Shown here: positions 15,765-24,708 of the stretch, piece after piece
Position numbering within the stretch: the first letter of the stretch is position 1
Layout of the letters: every line of letters begins with the position of its first letter
Assembly: GCF_004745805.1 (NCBI RefSeq)
Contig: NZ_SRLQ01000013.1
Coordinates: 117,340-181,339 of the forward strand
Origin: Mycolicibacterium sp. CH28
GTDB lineage: Bacteria; Actinomycetota; Actinomycetes; Mycobacteriales; Mycobacteriaceae
Length of the DNA stretch: 64,000 bases
Reading direction: 5' to 3'
The notes under the pieces: generated by a model
The model's input: only the letters and a program-made list of their open reading frames with translations
What the model was told of the DNA's origin: nothing
Databases searched by the model: none
Made by a program: the position numbers and the translations under genes

Positions 15765-16967
15765 TCATGTGCCAATTGATGTCTTGCGTGGCGCCAGGTC
15801 CACCTCGTCCACCCGCGCTCCCTTGGCGATCGCTTTGCGACACCGCATGAGAAGGCGTGGATCGTCGACGACGACTGCACCGATCAGCGATCCGTCCTTG
15901 TCGGCGTAGAGAGCGACCAAATGATCCTCGGCATCGCCGACCCGCAGGGCGAGCTCACCGGCGTTGGGCCGGCCGACGATCTGGATCCGGTGGCCGTATT
16001 GGTCTGACCACACGTAGGGGACCGGTGTCGCGGGTACCGGATGGCCCAGAATGCTGGCGGCAACGACGGCGCCGTGGTCGTTGGCATTCGTCCAGTGCTC
16101 GATGCGCATGCTCGTCCCGTACAACGGGTGCGGCCATCGTGCAATGTCGCCAGCGGCGTGGATGTCGGGAAAGCCGACCACGCGCAGCTGCTCGTCACAT
16201 TCGACACCGTCTGCGATCGGCAAGCCCGATGTCGCCAGCCATTGCGTGCTCGGAAGGGTGCCGATGCCGACCACGACAAGGTCGGAAGGCAACGAGCGGC
16301 CGTCATCCAGGACGACCGCGCTGACCTTCTGGCTGCCCTCGAAGCGCGAAAAGGCCACTCCGGTAAGCAGCTCCACTCCGTTGGCGGTATGCAGTTCGGC
16401 TAGCAGTGCACCAACTTCCGATCCGACGACGTGGGCCATTGGGATCGGTTGGGCCTCGACGACCGTGACGCTGCATCCGTAGTTCTTTGCCGCCGAGGCG
16501 AATTCTGCCCCGATGAAACCTCCGCCTATCGCCACGACATGCTCGGCGTGGGGCAGCGCAGCTTGCACGTCGGCCGCATCGTCTGCTGTCCGCATCGCGT
16601 ACACACCAGATAACGCGTCCATCGCGCCAAGCGTCCGCGGAACGACGCCGGTCGCGATGACCAGGTGCTCGTAGGTGAGAGCCGCCCCAGTGGCGGTCGT
16701 GACGATACGGCGCTCTGGGTCCAGGGCGACGGCGCGCTCGCCGAGCCGCAGGTTGACGTCGAGCGCGGTGAGGCTCTCTTCGGAGAGCAGCGGAATCGGC
16801 GCCCGATCGCCACTCGCGTCGAGCATGGCCTTGGTGATGGGCGGCTTGTCGTAGGGGTGGTGGAGCTCTTCGCCGAGAAGGGTGATCGACCCCTCGAAAC
16901 CGCCCGATCGGAGGGCCTGGGCGGTCCGTACCCCGGCGACGGATGCACCTACGATCACGATCGACAC
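15765..16967 (-). CDS. FAD-dependent ferredoxin reductase of a Rieske oxygenase system
   Basis: A ~400-residue NADH:ferredoxin reductase of the BphA4/pyridine nucleotide-disulfide type. It would pass electrons from NADH via FAD to the Rieske ferredoxin. The FAD motif VGASVAG is near residue 7, then HHPYDKPPITK, the NAD motif GGGFIGAEFA near residue 155, and a second FAD segment with HAAGDIARWPH. The start is uncertain: I used the GTG at 16967 just before the FAD motif. In-frame ATGs at 17090 and 17123 would add 41-52 residues, and similarity to the decayed copy reaches a few codons upstream of the GTG. It is divergent from the iclR gene. Confidence 0.9.
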   Translation of the reverse strand: MSIVIVGASVAGVRTAQALRSGGFEGSITLLGEELHHPYDKPPITKAMLDASGDRAPIPLLSEESLTALDVNLRLGERAVALDPERRIVTTATGAALTYEHLVIATGVVPRTLGAMDALSGVYAMRTADDAADVQAALPHAEHVVAIGGGFIGAEFASAAKNYGCSVTVVEAQPIPMAHVVGSEVGALLAELHTANGVELLTGVAFSRFEGSQKVSAVVLDDGRSLPSDLVVVGIGTLPSTQWLATSGLPIADGVECDEQLRVVGFPDIHAAGDIARWPHPLYGTSMRIEHWTNANDHGAVVAASILGHPVPATPVPYVWSDQYGHRIQIVGRPNAGELALRVGDAEDHLVALYADKDGSLIGAVVVDDPRLLMRCRKAIAKGARVDEVDLAPRKTSIGT

Positions 16968-17110
16968 CGACGCAGTGTCATCGGGCCGGGTTGGGCGCCG
17001 CAACGGGCGTTGCCACTGGCTGGAACGCCCGACGAAAGCACGTCGGTTGGGATGGCTGGGCCAGCGCACGATGTACGCGTTCGATTCCATACGCTGGACA
17101 CCTCCGCGTG

Positions 17111-17154
17111 GTGTGGGCCACACTCGAGTGGATAGCGTGAGTGGTTCGACTCAC
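17111..17154. promoter_or_regulatory. Cluster of three palindromes, candidate IclR operator
   Basis: Three palindromes lie within 44 bp: GTGTGG-G-CCACAC (17111-17123), CACTCGAGTG (17121-17130) and GTGAGT-GGTTCG-ACTCAC (17137-17154). They are just upstream of iclR (17181) and in front of the divergent reductase/hydrolase genes. IclR-type regulators usually bind such palindromes near their own gene. If the longer reductase start is used, they lie in its first codons. Confidence 0.55.
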
Positions 17155-17180
17155 ACTTCGCGTGGATAGGAGCGTCCGAA

Positions 17181-18011
17181 ATGGTGCACACTGCGGTGGC
17201 CTCGGCGGCCGGCCTCGTCGAGCCCGAGCCTCCGTCCATCCTGTCGAAGGCGTTCGATCTGCTTCGGGCGTTCAACGAGTCGGCCCGGGTGATGACGCTC
17301 AGTGAGCTCGCACGCGCGGCCAACCTGCCCAAGTCGACCGTTCACCGTTTGCTGGCGCGACTCGTTGACCTCGACGTCATCGAGCATCACACGCAGGGCT
17401 ATCGGTTGAGTCTGTCGATGATCCAGCTGGGCGCGACGACACCGGCTGCCGGGCTCCGGGAATTGGCTGCGCCGCACCTCGGTGCGTTGCTGAACTTCAC
17501 TGGGCATACGGTTCATCTGGGCGTGCTGCGCCATTTCGAGGTCGTGTGCCTCGACCGGCTGTCGCCCCGTGGCCGCACGGAGTCACTGTCCGCGATCGGA
17601 GCTCGATTGCCGGTGAACTGTACTGCGTTGGGCAGGGCGTTACTGGCTCATGAGGATCTGAATCACTTGAAGGCAGAGTTGCCTTCGCCGCTGCCCCAGC
17701 TGAGCCCGCATTCGACCTCTAACGTCGACGATTTCATCGCCGAGCTGCATCAGGCCCGAGCCCGCGGTCTTGCCTACGCCGTCGACGAGCCACAGGCCGG
17801 GATGTCCTGCATCGCGGCGCCCATCATCAAACAGGGCTTGGCGCCGCGTGCGATCGCCGCCATCTCGGTCACCTTCCCAACCGGCTCACCGGATGTCGCC
17901 AAGATCGAAGGTGCCGTCCGGCACACGGCCGGACGCCTTTCCGTCGATGCCACCGGTCACGCCGTCTCACGCGAACGATGGTTACCATTCGACGAGATCG
18001 TCGAGAGCTGA
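17181..18011 (+). CDS. IclR-family transcriptional regulator
   Basis: A 276-residue regulator. The N-terminal winged helix-turn-helix (about 18-80) contains SILSKAFDLLRAF and LPKSTVHRLLARL. The C-terminal effector-binding domain contains LPVNCTALGRALLA and the conserved ending of the family (GMSCIAAPI and AISVTFP). IclR members commonly control aromatic and other catabolic genes and respond to a pathway intermediate. It is transcribed away from the reductase-hydrolase pair and towards maoC, so those genes are the likely targets. It lacks a counterpart in the decayed block at 2.4-3.2 kb. Confidence 0.92.
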   Translation: MVHTAVASAAGLVEPEPPSILSKAFDLLRAFNESARVMTLSELARAANLPKSTVHRLLARLVDLDVIEHHTQGYRLSLSMIQLGATTPAAGLRELAAPHLGALLNFTGHTVHLGVLRHFEVVCLDRLSPRGRTESLSAIGARLPVNCTALGRALLAHEDLNHLKAELPSPLPQLSPHSTSNVDDFIAELHQARARGLAYAVDEPQAGMSCIAAPIIKQGLAPRAIAAISVTFPTGSPDVAKIEGAVRHTAGRLSVDATGHAVSRERWLPFDEIVES

Positions 18012-18072
18012 CCAGGTCCGCGCCGGTTCCCCGAAGTCTCCTGCCGCACGGGGTGTCTTGGCGCGGGATCGT

Positions 18073-18525
18073 TCAGAACAACACGCGAACAACCGACTCG
18101 GCGATACAGACGGGCTTGTCGGCGCCGTCGCGCTCGACGGTGTACTCGACGATGACGTCGACCGCCTCGCCGCGGTCGACGACGTCGGCCAGACGCGCTC
18201 GTCCCCGCAACCGCGAGTCCACTGGCACGATGCCGGGAAAGCGCACCTTGTTGAGGCCGTAGTTCAGTTGCGCCCGAGCCTCCGGAATGTCGTATATCTG
18301 TTGCCGGAATGCCGGCAGCAACGACAGGGTCAGGTAGCCGTGCGCGATCGTCGCGCCGTATGGACCGGCTTCAGCGCGGGTTCTGTCGACGTGTATCCAC
18401 TGGTGGTCGCGGGTGACGTCGGCGAAGGAGTCGATCATCGGCTGCGTCACCTGAACCCATCCGCTGGTACCCAGGTCCTCGCCGACGGCTGCTTCGACCT
18501 GTGCTCGGCTAGCGAAGATTCTCAT
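18073..18525 (-). CDS. MaoC-family (R)-specific enoyl-CoA hydratase
   Basis: A 150-residue single hot-dog-fold protein expected to hydrate a trans-2-enoyl-CoA. The hydratase motif runs FADVTRDHQWIHVD...GPYGATIAHGYLTLSLLP, with Asp38 and His43 as the likely catalytic pair and Ser67/Gly region following. It is convergent with iclR, with 61 bp between the stops. A fragment of a second copy is at 3068-3212. Confidence 0.88.
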   Translation of the reverse strand: MRIFASRAQVEAAVGEDLGTSGWVQVTQPMIDSFADVTRDHQWIHVDRTRAEAGPYGATIAHGYLTLSLLPAFRQQIYDIPEARAQLNYGLNKVRFPGIVPVDSRLRGRARLADVVDRGEAVDVIVEYTVERDGADKPVCIAESVVRVLF

Positions 18526-18622
18526 AGTAGGGGTCCTTGTCGTCGATGATGTGCGGGGCGGTCAGGGTGTGATCGATGCGGCCAAGCTGTCGAGAAAGAA
18601 CGGTATTGCCGTGGTGTCGATG

Positions 18623-19621
18623 TCACTGGGTGGGCAGAATCAGCCCACCCATGAGTGCATCCGGCACGGGGTCGTACAGCAGGACGCGATCTGCGACCCC
18701 CGACAGTCGCGTAAACACGGCCTGCGGCACCGCGTTTGGGTCGGCGCAGACTGCGAAGGTCTCGACCATCTCGTCAGTGACGAGCCTGAGCATCGAGGTC
18801 CTGTCGCCGCTTGCGAGCAATGCGTGCAACCGTGGCGGAACGTCACCCCAGCCGTGGATCTCGAACACCCCGCGGTAGGTGCGGGTAGCGCCGTAGAAGG
18901 CGATCTGCGCCCGGATGGCTTCACGGGCGGCGGAAGTCTCCGCCTCGTCTCGCCCAGTGACCACCCACACCGGTACGAGCACCTGCACGGCTTCGCGCGG
19001 GCGCCCAGCTGCCGAGAGTCCGTTCTGCAGGGCGGGCGCCACGACGTCAGCCAGGTACTGGCGCGAATGGAGCGGGTGCGCGAACAACCCCTGAGCGATC
19101 TCGCCCACCAGCGAGACCATCCGCGGATTGACGCCGGCGAGGAAGACCGGGATGTCGGGATGTTCGATGGGCCCGGGGTTGAAGTAGTCCGTCAGCAGGG
19201 TGTGCCGATAGAACGGCCCCTCGTGTCGCAGCACTGCGCCAGTCTGGAAACTGTGCCAGATGGAGCGCAGCGCGCTCACGTAATCGCGCATCCGGTCGAG
19301 TGGTCGGTCGGCGGGAACGTCGAAACGACGCTCGAGATGCGCCTTCACCTGGGTGCCGAGGCCAAGCACGAAACGACCTTCCGACGCGCGCGCGAGCTCC
19401 CAGGCGGCCTGCGCGAGGACGAAGGGTGACCGGGCGAACGCGACGGAGACACCGGTACCGACACGGAGTTCCGAGGTGGCCGCGAGCAGCGCCGCCGCCA
19501 CCGTCGTGGGATCCGAGGACGTTTCGCTCACCCAGCCGATGCCGTCGCAGGATCCGTCGGCGACCAGCGCGGCGGCGAGCCCTTCGCGAATCCTGGACGG
19601 CAACGAGATGTCGACCCGCAT
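18623..19621 (-). CDS. LLM-class F420-dependent oxidoreductase
   Basis: A 332-residue luciferase-like TIM-barrel protein. TSELRVGTGVSVAFARSPF, the RFVLGLGTQVKAHLERRF segment and the VWVVTGRDEAE region place it in the actinobacterial subfamily related to the gene at 58236 (TIGR03617-like). Such enzymes use reduced F420 or flavin to oxidise or reduce a pathway compound; the substrate is unknown. Its ATG overlaps the stop of the enoyl-CoA hydratase upstream (ATGA), so it is the last gene of an SDR, hydratase, LLM operon. Confidence 0.88.
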   Translation of the reverse strand: MRVDISLPSRIREGLAAALVADGSCDGIGWVSETSSDPTTVAAALLAATSELRVGTGVSVAFARSPFVLAQAAWELARASEGRFVLGLGTQVKAHLERRFDVPADRPLDRMRDYVSALRSIWHSFQTGAVLRHEGPFYRHTLLTDYFNPGPIEHPDIPVFLAGVNPRMVSLVGEIAQGLFAHPLHSRQYLADVVAPALQNGLSAAGRPREAVQVLVPVWVVTGRDEAETSAAREAIRAQIAFYGATRTYRGVFEIHGWGDVPPRLHALLASGDRTSMLRLVTDEMVETFAVCADPNAVPQAVFTRLSGVADRVLLYDPVPDALMGGLILPTQ

Positions 19622-20388
19622 CAGACCCGTCCCGTCTCGCGGAAACGTTGCAGACGTTCCTCGCGCTCGGCGTCCGGCAGGTCGTTGGCGGCACCGTTTC
19701 CGTTCAGCTCGGCCTCCAACCTCAGGCCGGCCGCGAAGTCGCTGCGCGCCCCGTCGTTGATGAGCCGCTTGAGGGTGCGCACCGAACGGGGGCTCGTCTG
19801 GCAGATCGCTTCGGCGAGACTCAGTGCTGCGTCATCCAGGTCTGTGTCGGGCACGACCCGGGACACCAAGCCGGTGCGCAGCGCCTCGTCGGCGAGTAGC
19901 GGGCGCGAGGTGAACATCAGCTCTCTGGCCAAGGTGAGGCCGACCAGCCGAGGCAGTCGCTGGCTTTCGCCGCCCGTGGGCAGCAGGCCGAGTGCCGCGT
20001 GGGTGTCGCGGAAGCGGGCCGACTCGGCGGCGACGATGAGGTCGCAGGAGTACGCGAGCAGGAATCCACCCGTGACTGCCCAGCCCTGCACTGCTGCGAT
20101 CACCGGAACCCGGAGCTGTTCGATGCGCTCCCAGAGGCCGCTGCGCCCGATGTCCGGACGGGTCTCTGCGGCGTCGAAGTGCTCCCCGAGATCGGCGCCT
20201 GCGCAAAAGGATCGGCCTGCGCCGCGCAGCACCACGACGCGAAACCGGTCGTCCTCGTCTACCATCTCGAACGCCACGAGTAGCGCGGCGACGAGCTCGT
20301 GGGACAGCGCGTTGTGTCGTGCTGGGCGATTGAGCGTGAGCCGACAGATCCCGGGCCGGGGCTCGTCGAGTATCAACACGTCGTTCAT
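19621..20388 (-). CDS. Enoyl-CoA hydratase/isomerase family protein
   Basis: A 255-residue crotonase-fold protein. It has LTLNRPARHNALSHELVAAL, the oxyanion segment RSFCAGADLGEHF, AVQGWAVTGGFLLAYSCDL and the segment FRDTHAALGLLPTGGESQRL. In the latter the Glu usually placed before the Gly-rich loop is not in its normal position (T-H-A instead of P-E-[IV]), so it may be an isomerase or a hydrolase rather than a hydratase. The start ATG at 20388 overlaps the SDR stop by 4 bp. The open frame extends far upstream, but that part is the SDR gene in another frame. Confidence 0.88.
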   Translation of the reverse strand: MNDVLILDEPRPGICRLTLNRPARHNALSHELVAALLVAFEMVDEDDRFRVVVLRGAGRSFCAGADLGEHFDAAETRPDIGRSGLWERIEQLRVPVIAAVQGWAVTGGFLLAYSCDLIVAAESARFRDTHAALGLLPTGGESQRLPRLVGLTLARELMFTSRPLLADEALRTGLVSRVVPDTDLDDAALSLAEAICQTSPRSVRTLKRLINDGARSDFAAGLRLEAELNGNGAANDLPDAEREERLQRFRETGRV

Positions 20389-21164
20389 GCAGTCCACCCT
20401 CCGTCTATGGCGAGGATCTGGCCGGTGACGAAGCTCCCGGCGGGGGAGACGAGATAGCGGACGAGGCCGGCGAGCTCGTCGGGCTGCCCCCAGCGGCCAG
20501 TCGGTGAGCGAGACACCGCGTACTGCTCCCGGGTGTCGTTGACTCTGAAGACGTCGGTCATCTCCGTCTCGAACATCCCTGGAGCGACGGCGTTTACGGT
20601 GATGCCCTCTGCGGCAACCTCGACGGCGAGGCTGCGGGTGAGCGCGGCGACGGCACCCTTGCTCATCGCATAGGCGATCGCGCCGGGCGCTCCGCGCAAG
20701 GCGCCGGCCACCGAGCAGACGTTCACGATCCGCCCCCAGGTCTTGGGCTGCATCCGGGCGACGGCCAGCTGGCACGACACGAGGGTCGAGGTGACGTTGA
20801 CGGCCGACAGGTCGTGCCAATCGGCCGCGGTCGTCCGTGCGATCGATCCGTGCCGGTAAGCGCCAGCGGAGTTCACGACGATGTCCGCGGTGAGGTCCTG
20901 ATCGTCGAGCCAGCCGTACATGGTCTCGATGGCGTCGACCGATGAAACGTCGACCGGGTAGCCGTTGGCGGTTCCGCCGGCCGCCCGGAGGTTCTCGACT
21001 GCGGCAACGATCGCGCTCGCGTCCCGCGCAGCGATGATGACGTGTGCGCCCGCAGCGGCCAGCGCACGCGAGCAGGCCAAACCAAGGCCCCGGCTCCCGC
21101 CGGTGACGAGCGCCGTATGCCCGGAAAGCTCCGAGGCGGTGCTGGGTATGCCGACGTCAGCCAC
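20385..21164 (-). CDS. SDR-family oxidoreductase
   Basis: A 259-residue short-chain dehydrogenase. TGGSRGLG binds NAD(P); NSAG, the catalytic Ser in NVCSVAG and YAMSK are present; the end is LAIDGGWTA. I placed the start at the GTG 21164 (VADVGIPS...), about 20 codons before the cofactor motif. The frame is open to 21545, but the added residues are low-complexity and do not look like SDR sequence. It is the first gene of the SDR, enoyl-CoA hydratase, LLM operon. A role on a hydroxy intermediate after hydration is plausible. Confidence 0.88.
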   Translation of the reverse strand: MADVGIPSTASELSGHTALVTGGSRGLGLACSRALAAAGAHVIIAARDASAIVAAVENLRAAGGTANGYPVDVSSVDAIETMYGWLDDQDLTADIVVNSAGAYRHGSIARTTAADWHDLSAVNVTSTLVSCQLAVARMQPKTWGRIVNVCSVAGALRGAPGAIAYAMSKGAVAALTRSLAVEVAAEGITVNAVAPGMFETEMTDVFRVNDTREQYAVSRSPTGRWGQPDELAGLVRYLVSPAGSFVTGQILAIDGGWTA

Positions 21165-21529
21165 GTTGCTCCGCGACGCCGGCTGGTGGGACCCGGCGGG
21201 TGCGCTCACCCCGAAGGCGTTGGACGCCAGCACTGCCTGTGACCGATGTGTCCCGACCGAACAGTTCGAGCTCGCCCATGTTCCACCAACTTCTTGCCGT
21301 GTGCGCCGTTCAGAGGTCCGCTCCGGCTCTTGGCGGCTCAGGGTCACTGTGGCTGTCGCGGGACGGCTCGCAAACAGCACGTCCCGTCGGCCGGAACAGG
21401 CCGGGAGATCCGAGCGGTTCCGACCGCTGGGCCGCCACGTTGCTTGCCTGGAGGTGGGACCGGACCCTTGGGCAAGCTCGTTTTCCATCGGTGCGACCGG
21501 GCACGCCGGACGAGCGCGAGGAAGTCCAG
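21165..21529. other. 365-bp stretch without a recognised gene
   Basis: Open frames exist on both strands, but none shows a known domain. It contains the promoter side of the minus-strand SDR operon and borders the CoA-transferase fragment. Confidence 0.4.
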
Positions 21530-21750
21530 TCGTGCTTGGCGACATCGTGGTGATCGACGCCGGAACCCGTACTTCGAGCGCCTATTTTGGCAAATTGCTC
21601 GTTGACGCTGGGGCCACCGTCTACCGACTTGAATGCCCTACTGAGGGAACCACTTCGGACGGGCACGAAGCACATGGCGACGGCTATGCGGCCTATCTGC
21701 TTTGTATGACCCGGACGGCGGCGGAACTGAAGGTTGATCGTCCTGTCATC
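21530..21750 (+). pseudogene. N-terminal fragment of a CaiB/BaiF (family III) CoA-transferase
   Basis: The plus strand reads LGDIVVIDAGTRTSSAYFGK then LLVDAGATVYRLECP, and, with small deletions, GDGYAAYLL and RTAAELKVD. This is the opening of family III CoA-transferases. After about 70 residues the similarity stops; the catalytic Asp region and over 300 residues are missing. It shows that a CoA-activation gene once lay in the cluster. Confidence 0.65.
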
Positions 21751-21874
21751 GGTCCCGCGCGATATGTCGGGCATTCCAAGCGCTTCCACATGTGCCGTAC
21801 ATGGTTGTGCCGTGGCCGGCGCCGCGCCGCACTTCTGACCCACGAGCGATCGTCGAGTTGAGCGGCGCGGGCCG

Positions 21875-23203
21875 TCAGGCCGTCGTGGCTTCCTCGTTGG
21901 CCCGTGACGAGTCGAGCCGCTTGCCCGACCACGGCAACCCGACGGGATCCTTCACTTCCGGAGGTAGAACCTCACCGGTCATCAGCTCGTTCCACCGGCG
22001 CCACCAGGTCCGCATCTGCAACTCGTCCTGTCCGGTGTTGACCGGGCTGGCCATGCCCCGTGAGATGTCCGACCATGGCAATTCCTTACGGGTCGCGAAG
22101 CCCTGTTGCGCGCTCTCCAGTGCCTCGACGTCGTCCGGCGACGCGAGTCCGCCAGGACCCCAGAAAGTGAGGAAGTTGTCGAGGCGCTGGGCGCGGAGAT
22201 CCTCGCCCTCTTCCGGCGGGACGATGTGCCACGCGGTCACTTCCATGTAGTCAGGGGTGACGGGATCGATCTTGCGGATGACGACACCCATGACGAGATC
22301 GATGATGACGAGGTTCGGAAAGATGACCAGATTCCGGTTGCCACGCAACCGTTGCGCCCAGTCCAGGCCGAATTTCTCTGCGATGGCCGCATATCGCGCG
22401 GTCCGCTCCGCTTGACCTGCCGGGGACAACGGGCGGCCGAGCACCTCGTCGCCGCCCGGGGCCGCCGCGATCACCGCGTGACCGTTGCCCAAGTCGATGC
22501 CGCGATCCTTGCCGATGACGAGGGAGGTGTCGATCTCCCCGCGGGCCGCCATCACCATCGTGAAGTATCGCTGGTGGGTGGACGTCGCGTGGTAGCCGTC
22601 AAAGCTGTTCTCGACCAGCAGCTTCCAGTTGGCCTTGCAGGAGTACTCGTGGGTGCCCTCCAAGACCTCCATGCCGGCCTCGGACTGGTCGGCGACCAGG
22701 TCGATGTACTCCTTCGCGCCGGCCAGGTACGTGTCGAGGTCGACGATGTCGGGATCGAAGCTGGCGAAAACGAATCCGCGATAGGAATCGACGCGCGGGG
22801 GTTTGGCCAGCCCGGGTCGCTCGAAGTTCTCACCGTATGCCTGATCGCCCGGCATCGACACCTGCTCGCCGGCGATGTTGAACGACCACCCGTGGTAGAA
22901 GCACGTCAAGAAGCGGGCATTGCCCTCTGGCTCGCGACAAACCATCGCACCGCGGTGTGGGCACGAGTTGAGCCAGACCCGAATCTCGCCCTTGCCGTCA
23001 CGGGCGAAGATGATGGGCCGGCCGGCCAGTCTCCGGGTCTTGAAGCTGTTGGGCTTCTTGAGTTCGGACTCGTGGCCGACGTAGAGCCAGCACTTGTCGA
23101 AGATGTTGGCGCGTTCCTCCGCGAAGACGACCGTGTCGACCATCGCCTTGCGGTTGACCCTGAACCTTGGCATCTTGCGGTCGTCGTCGACGTAGTCCGA
23201 CAT
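21875..23203 (-). CDS. Rieske aromatic ring-hydroxylating dioxygenase, alpha subunit
   Basis: A 442-residue catalytic subunit. The Rieske [2Fe-2S] ligands are Cys81 and His83 (SCPHRG) and Cys101 and His104 (CFYHGW). The mononuclear iron site is His205 and His210 in ENSFDGYHATSTH, with Asp202 as the bridge residue. The enzyme inserts O2 into an aromatic or polycyclic substrate, using electrons from the ferredoxin (24227) and reductase (15765). The ATG at 23203 follows AGGAAGAGAG. The open frame continues to 23692, but that overlaps the next gene and carries no domain. The beta subunit gene is separate, at 27081 on the other strand. Confidence 0.93.
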   Translation of the reverse strand: MSDYVDDDRKMPRFRVNRKAMVDTVVFAEERANIFDKCWLYVGHESELKKPNSFKTRRLAGRPIIFARDGKGEIRVWLNSCPHRGAMVCREPEGNARFLTCFYHGWSFNIAGEQVSMPGDQAYGENFERPGLAKPPRVDSYRGFVFASFDPDIVDLDTYLAGAKEYIDLVADQSEAGMEVLEGTHEYSCKANWKLLVENSFDGYHATSTHQRYFTMVMAARGEIDTSLVIGKDRGIDLGNGHAVIAAAPGGDEVLGRPLSPAGQAERTARYAAIAEKFGLDWAQRLRGNRNLVIFPNLVIIDLVMGVVIRKIDPVTPDYMEVTAWHIVPPEEGEDLRAQRLDNFLTFWGPGGLASPDDVEALESAQQGFATRKELPWSDISRGMASPVNTGQDELQMRTWWRRWNELMTGEVLPPEVKDPVGLPWSGKRLDSSRANEEATTA

Positions 23204-23241
23204 GTCTGTTCTCTCTTCCTTTGTGCCAGTCTGTATTTGGC

Positions 23242-23970
23242 CTATGAGGCCGGATGACGGTGACGCCACGCCTCGGCGTCGGGAGTGAGGCGGGGCGCCA
23301 CGCGTTGATTCAGCCATTCGACCGTTCTCTGCCAGCAGTCGAAGGAGGCCGCGATGGCGAGCGACTCGCTCGACTCGCGGTAGAAGTGGCCACCGACACC
23401 CGGATAGCGCACGACTCGTGTGTAGGCCGGGGCGGAGCGGCCCATCGTGCGGGCCAGCTCGACGCACGCGGCGGCGGGCACCGCGGGATCGTTCGCGCCG
23501 TACATTCCGAGCCACGGCGTACGAACCGTTTCTGCGAGTTGGGTGATCTCCGGCGACAATTGACCGTCGGATGTGAACAAGTGACTGGGCGAAATGCTCA
23601 CCGCCGCCCCGAGCCCCAATTGCGACGCCGCCAGCAGGGCGAGCCGGCCACCGCGGCCGTACCCGATGACGCCGATCTGGTCGCCTTGCCACCCTCGCTT
23701 GCCAATGTGGTGTACCAGCTGGGCTACCACCTCGATGAGGGCGTCGTCAGTTCCTTGCACGGGGGTCATGTCGGCCGCGATGCTCTCGTAGCCGTGCACG
23801 GCGAGATCGTTGAGGATCGGCGCGGCCCGGTGTTCGGAGTCTCCGTCCGCAGTCATCACGAGGACAGCTCCACGGGGAATACCGCCCAGGTTGACCTGCT
23901 CTATTTCCACCGTTCCGAGGACCGTTGCGAGACCGTGTCGCTCGGGAGCGATCCACACCGCAGGTGTCAT
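23242..23970 (-). CDS. Dienelactone hydrolase-like protein without the nucleophile Cys
   Basis: A 242-residue alpha/beta hydrolase-fold protein of dienelactone hydrolase type. The nucleophile elbow reads GYGRGG (residues 103-108), so Gly105 stands where the family has Cys. The acid (Asp in YGANDPAVP) and base (His in VGGHFYRES) positions are kept. TGC to GGC is a single base change. The protein is probably inactive as a classical dienelactone hydrolase or has another job. The ATG at 23970 follows CAGGAGG. It is 38 bp upstream of the Rieske alpha gene on the same strand and divergent from the ferredoxin gene. Confidence 0.82.
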   Translation of the reverse strand: MTPAVWIAPERHGLATVLGTVEIEQVNLGGIPRGAVLVMTADGDSEHRAAPILNDLAVHGYESIAADMTPVQGTDDALIEVVAQLVHHIGKRGWQGDQIGVIGYGRGGRLALLAASQLGLGAAVSISPSHLFTSDGQLSPEITQLAETVRTPWLGMYGANDPAVPAAACVELARTMGRSAPAYTRVVRYPGVGGHFYRESSESLAIAASFDCWQRTVEWLNQRVAPRLTPDAEAWRHRHPAS

Positions 23971-24226
23971 GTGAGCTGACCTCCTGGCAGTCTGTCGTCC
24001 TGTCTTCACCGCGCCGAATCAGGTGCGAAGACATGCTCACCCAGCCTCACGACGCGGCGGAATGCCTCGTCCCGGGCACCGGAACACCGCTCGCGGTGAG
24101 ACGGATGGCGTTCCAGCCGCTGAAATCACTGCTGGAGTCGTCACGTTCTTGCGGGGACCCTGCTCTGAGCGGCATACGTCTTGCCGGATGGCAATGGTGA
24201 AGTTTGGCAAGGGAGGACCTCCGACG

Positions 24227-24538
24227 ATGGAACGGCTTTTCGCGTGCGCGGCCGACGACCTGGCACCCGGCTCCTCGATGGCGATCAAGAGCGACCCGGC
24301 CATCGCGCTGTTCCGAAACGAAGCTGGGCAGTTCTTCGCCACGGCGGATAACTGCACACACGAGGACTGGTCCCTCGGCGAGGACAGCGATCTCGACGAC
24401 AACGAGGTGACCTGTCCGCTGCACATGGCCCGGTTCGACATCCGGACCGGCGCCGCGCTCTGCCTCCCGGCAACCATCGCCCTGCGGACCTTCGAGGTCG
24501 AGGTCGATTCCGACGGCAGAGTCTTCGTGCTGGTCTGA
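24227..24538 (+). CDS. Rieske [2Fe-2S] ferredoxin
   Basis: A 103-residue BphA3-type ferredoxin. The Rieske ligands are Cys43 and His45 (CTHED) and Cys63 and His66 (CPLH). It would carry electrons from the reductase to the oxygenase. The start at 24227 is chosen because GGGAGG lies about 8 bases upstream and the domain begins at once (MERLFACAADDL); an ATG at 24188 would add 13 residues. It is the first gene of a plus-strand set that continues with two acyl-CoA dehydrogenases and the oxygenase beta subunit. The 256 bp to the divergent gene at 23970 would hold both promoters. Confidence 0.9.
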   Translation: MERLFACAADDLAPGSSMAIKSDPAIALFRNEAGQFFATADNCTHEDWSLGEDSDLDDNEVTCPLHMARFDIRTGAALCLPATIALRTFEVEVDSDGRVFVLV

Positions 24539-24708
24539 GGACGGACGCCTCGATGCCGAACGCTGTGCAGCGGAGCGCCTTCGTGACCGCGTTGAGCCCG
24601 CTGACGGTCGGCTTCCGACGAACGGAACGGCAGATTGTCGCCGCGGCCACTGGGCTGCACGATCAGTGACGAGCGTTGGTTACGCACAGATTTCACCGAG
24701 GAGGGTTC

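Noticed and set aside
21165..21545. N-terminal extension of the SDR at 20385
   Set aside because: The frame is open, but the residues are low in SDR-like features and the GTG at 21164 gives the normal SDR length.
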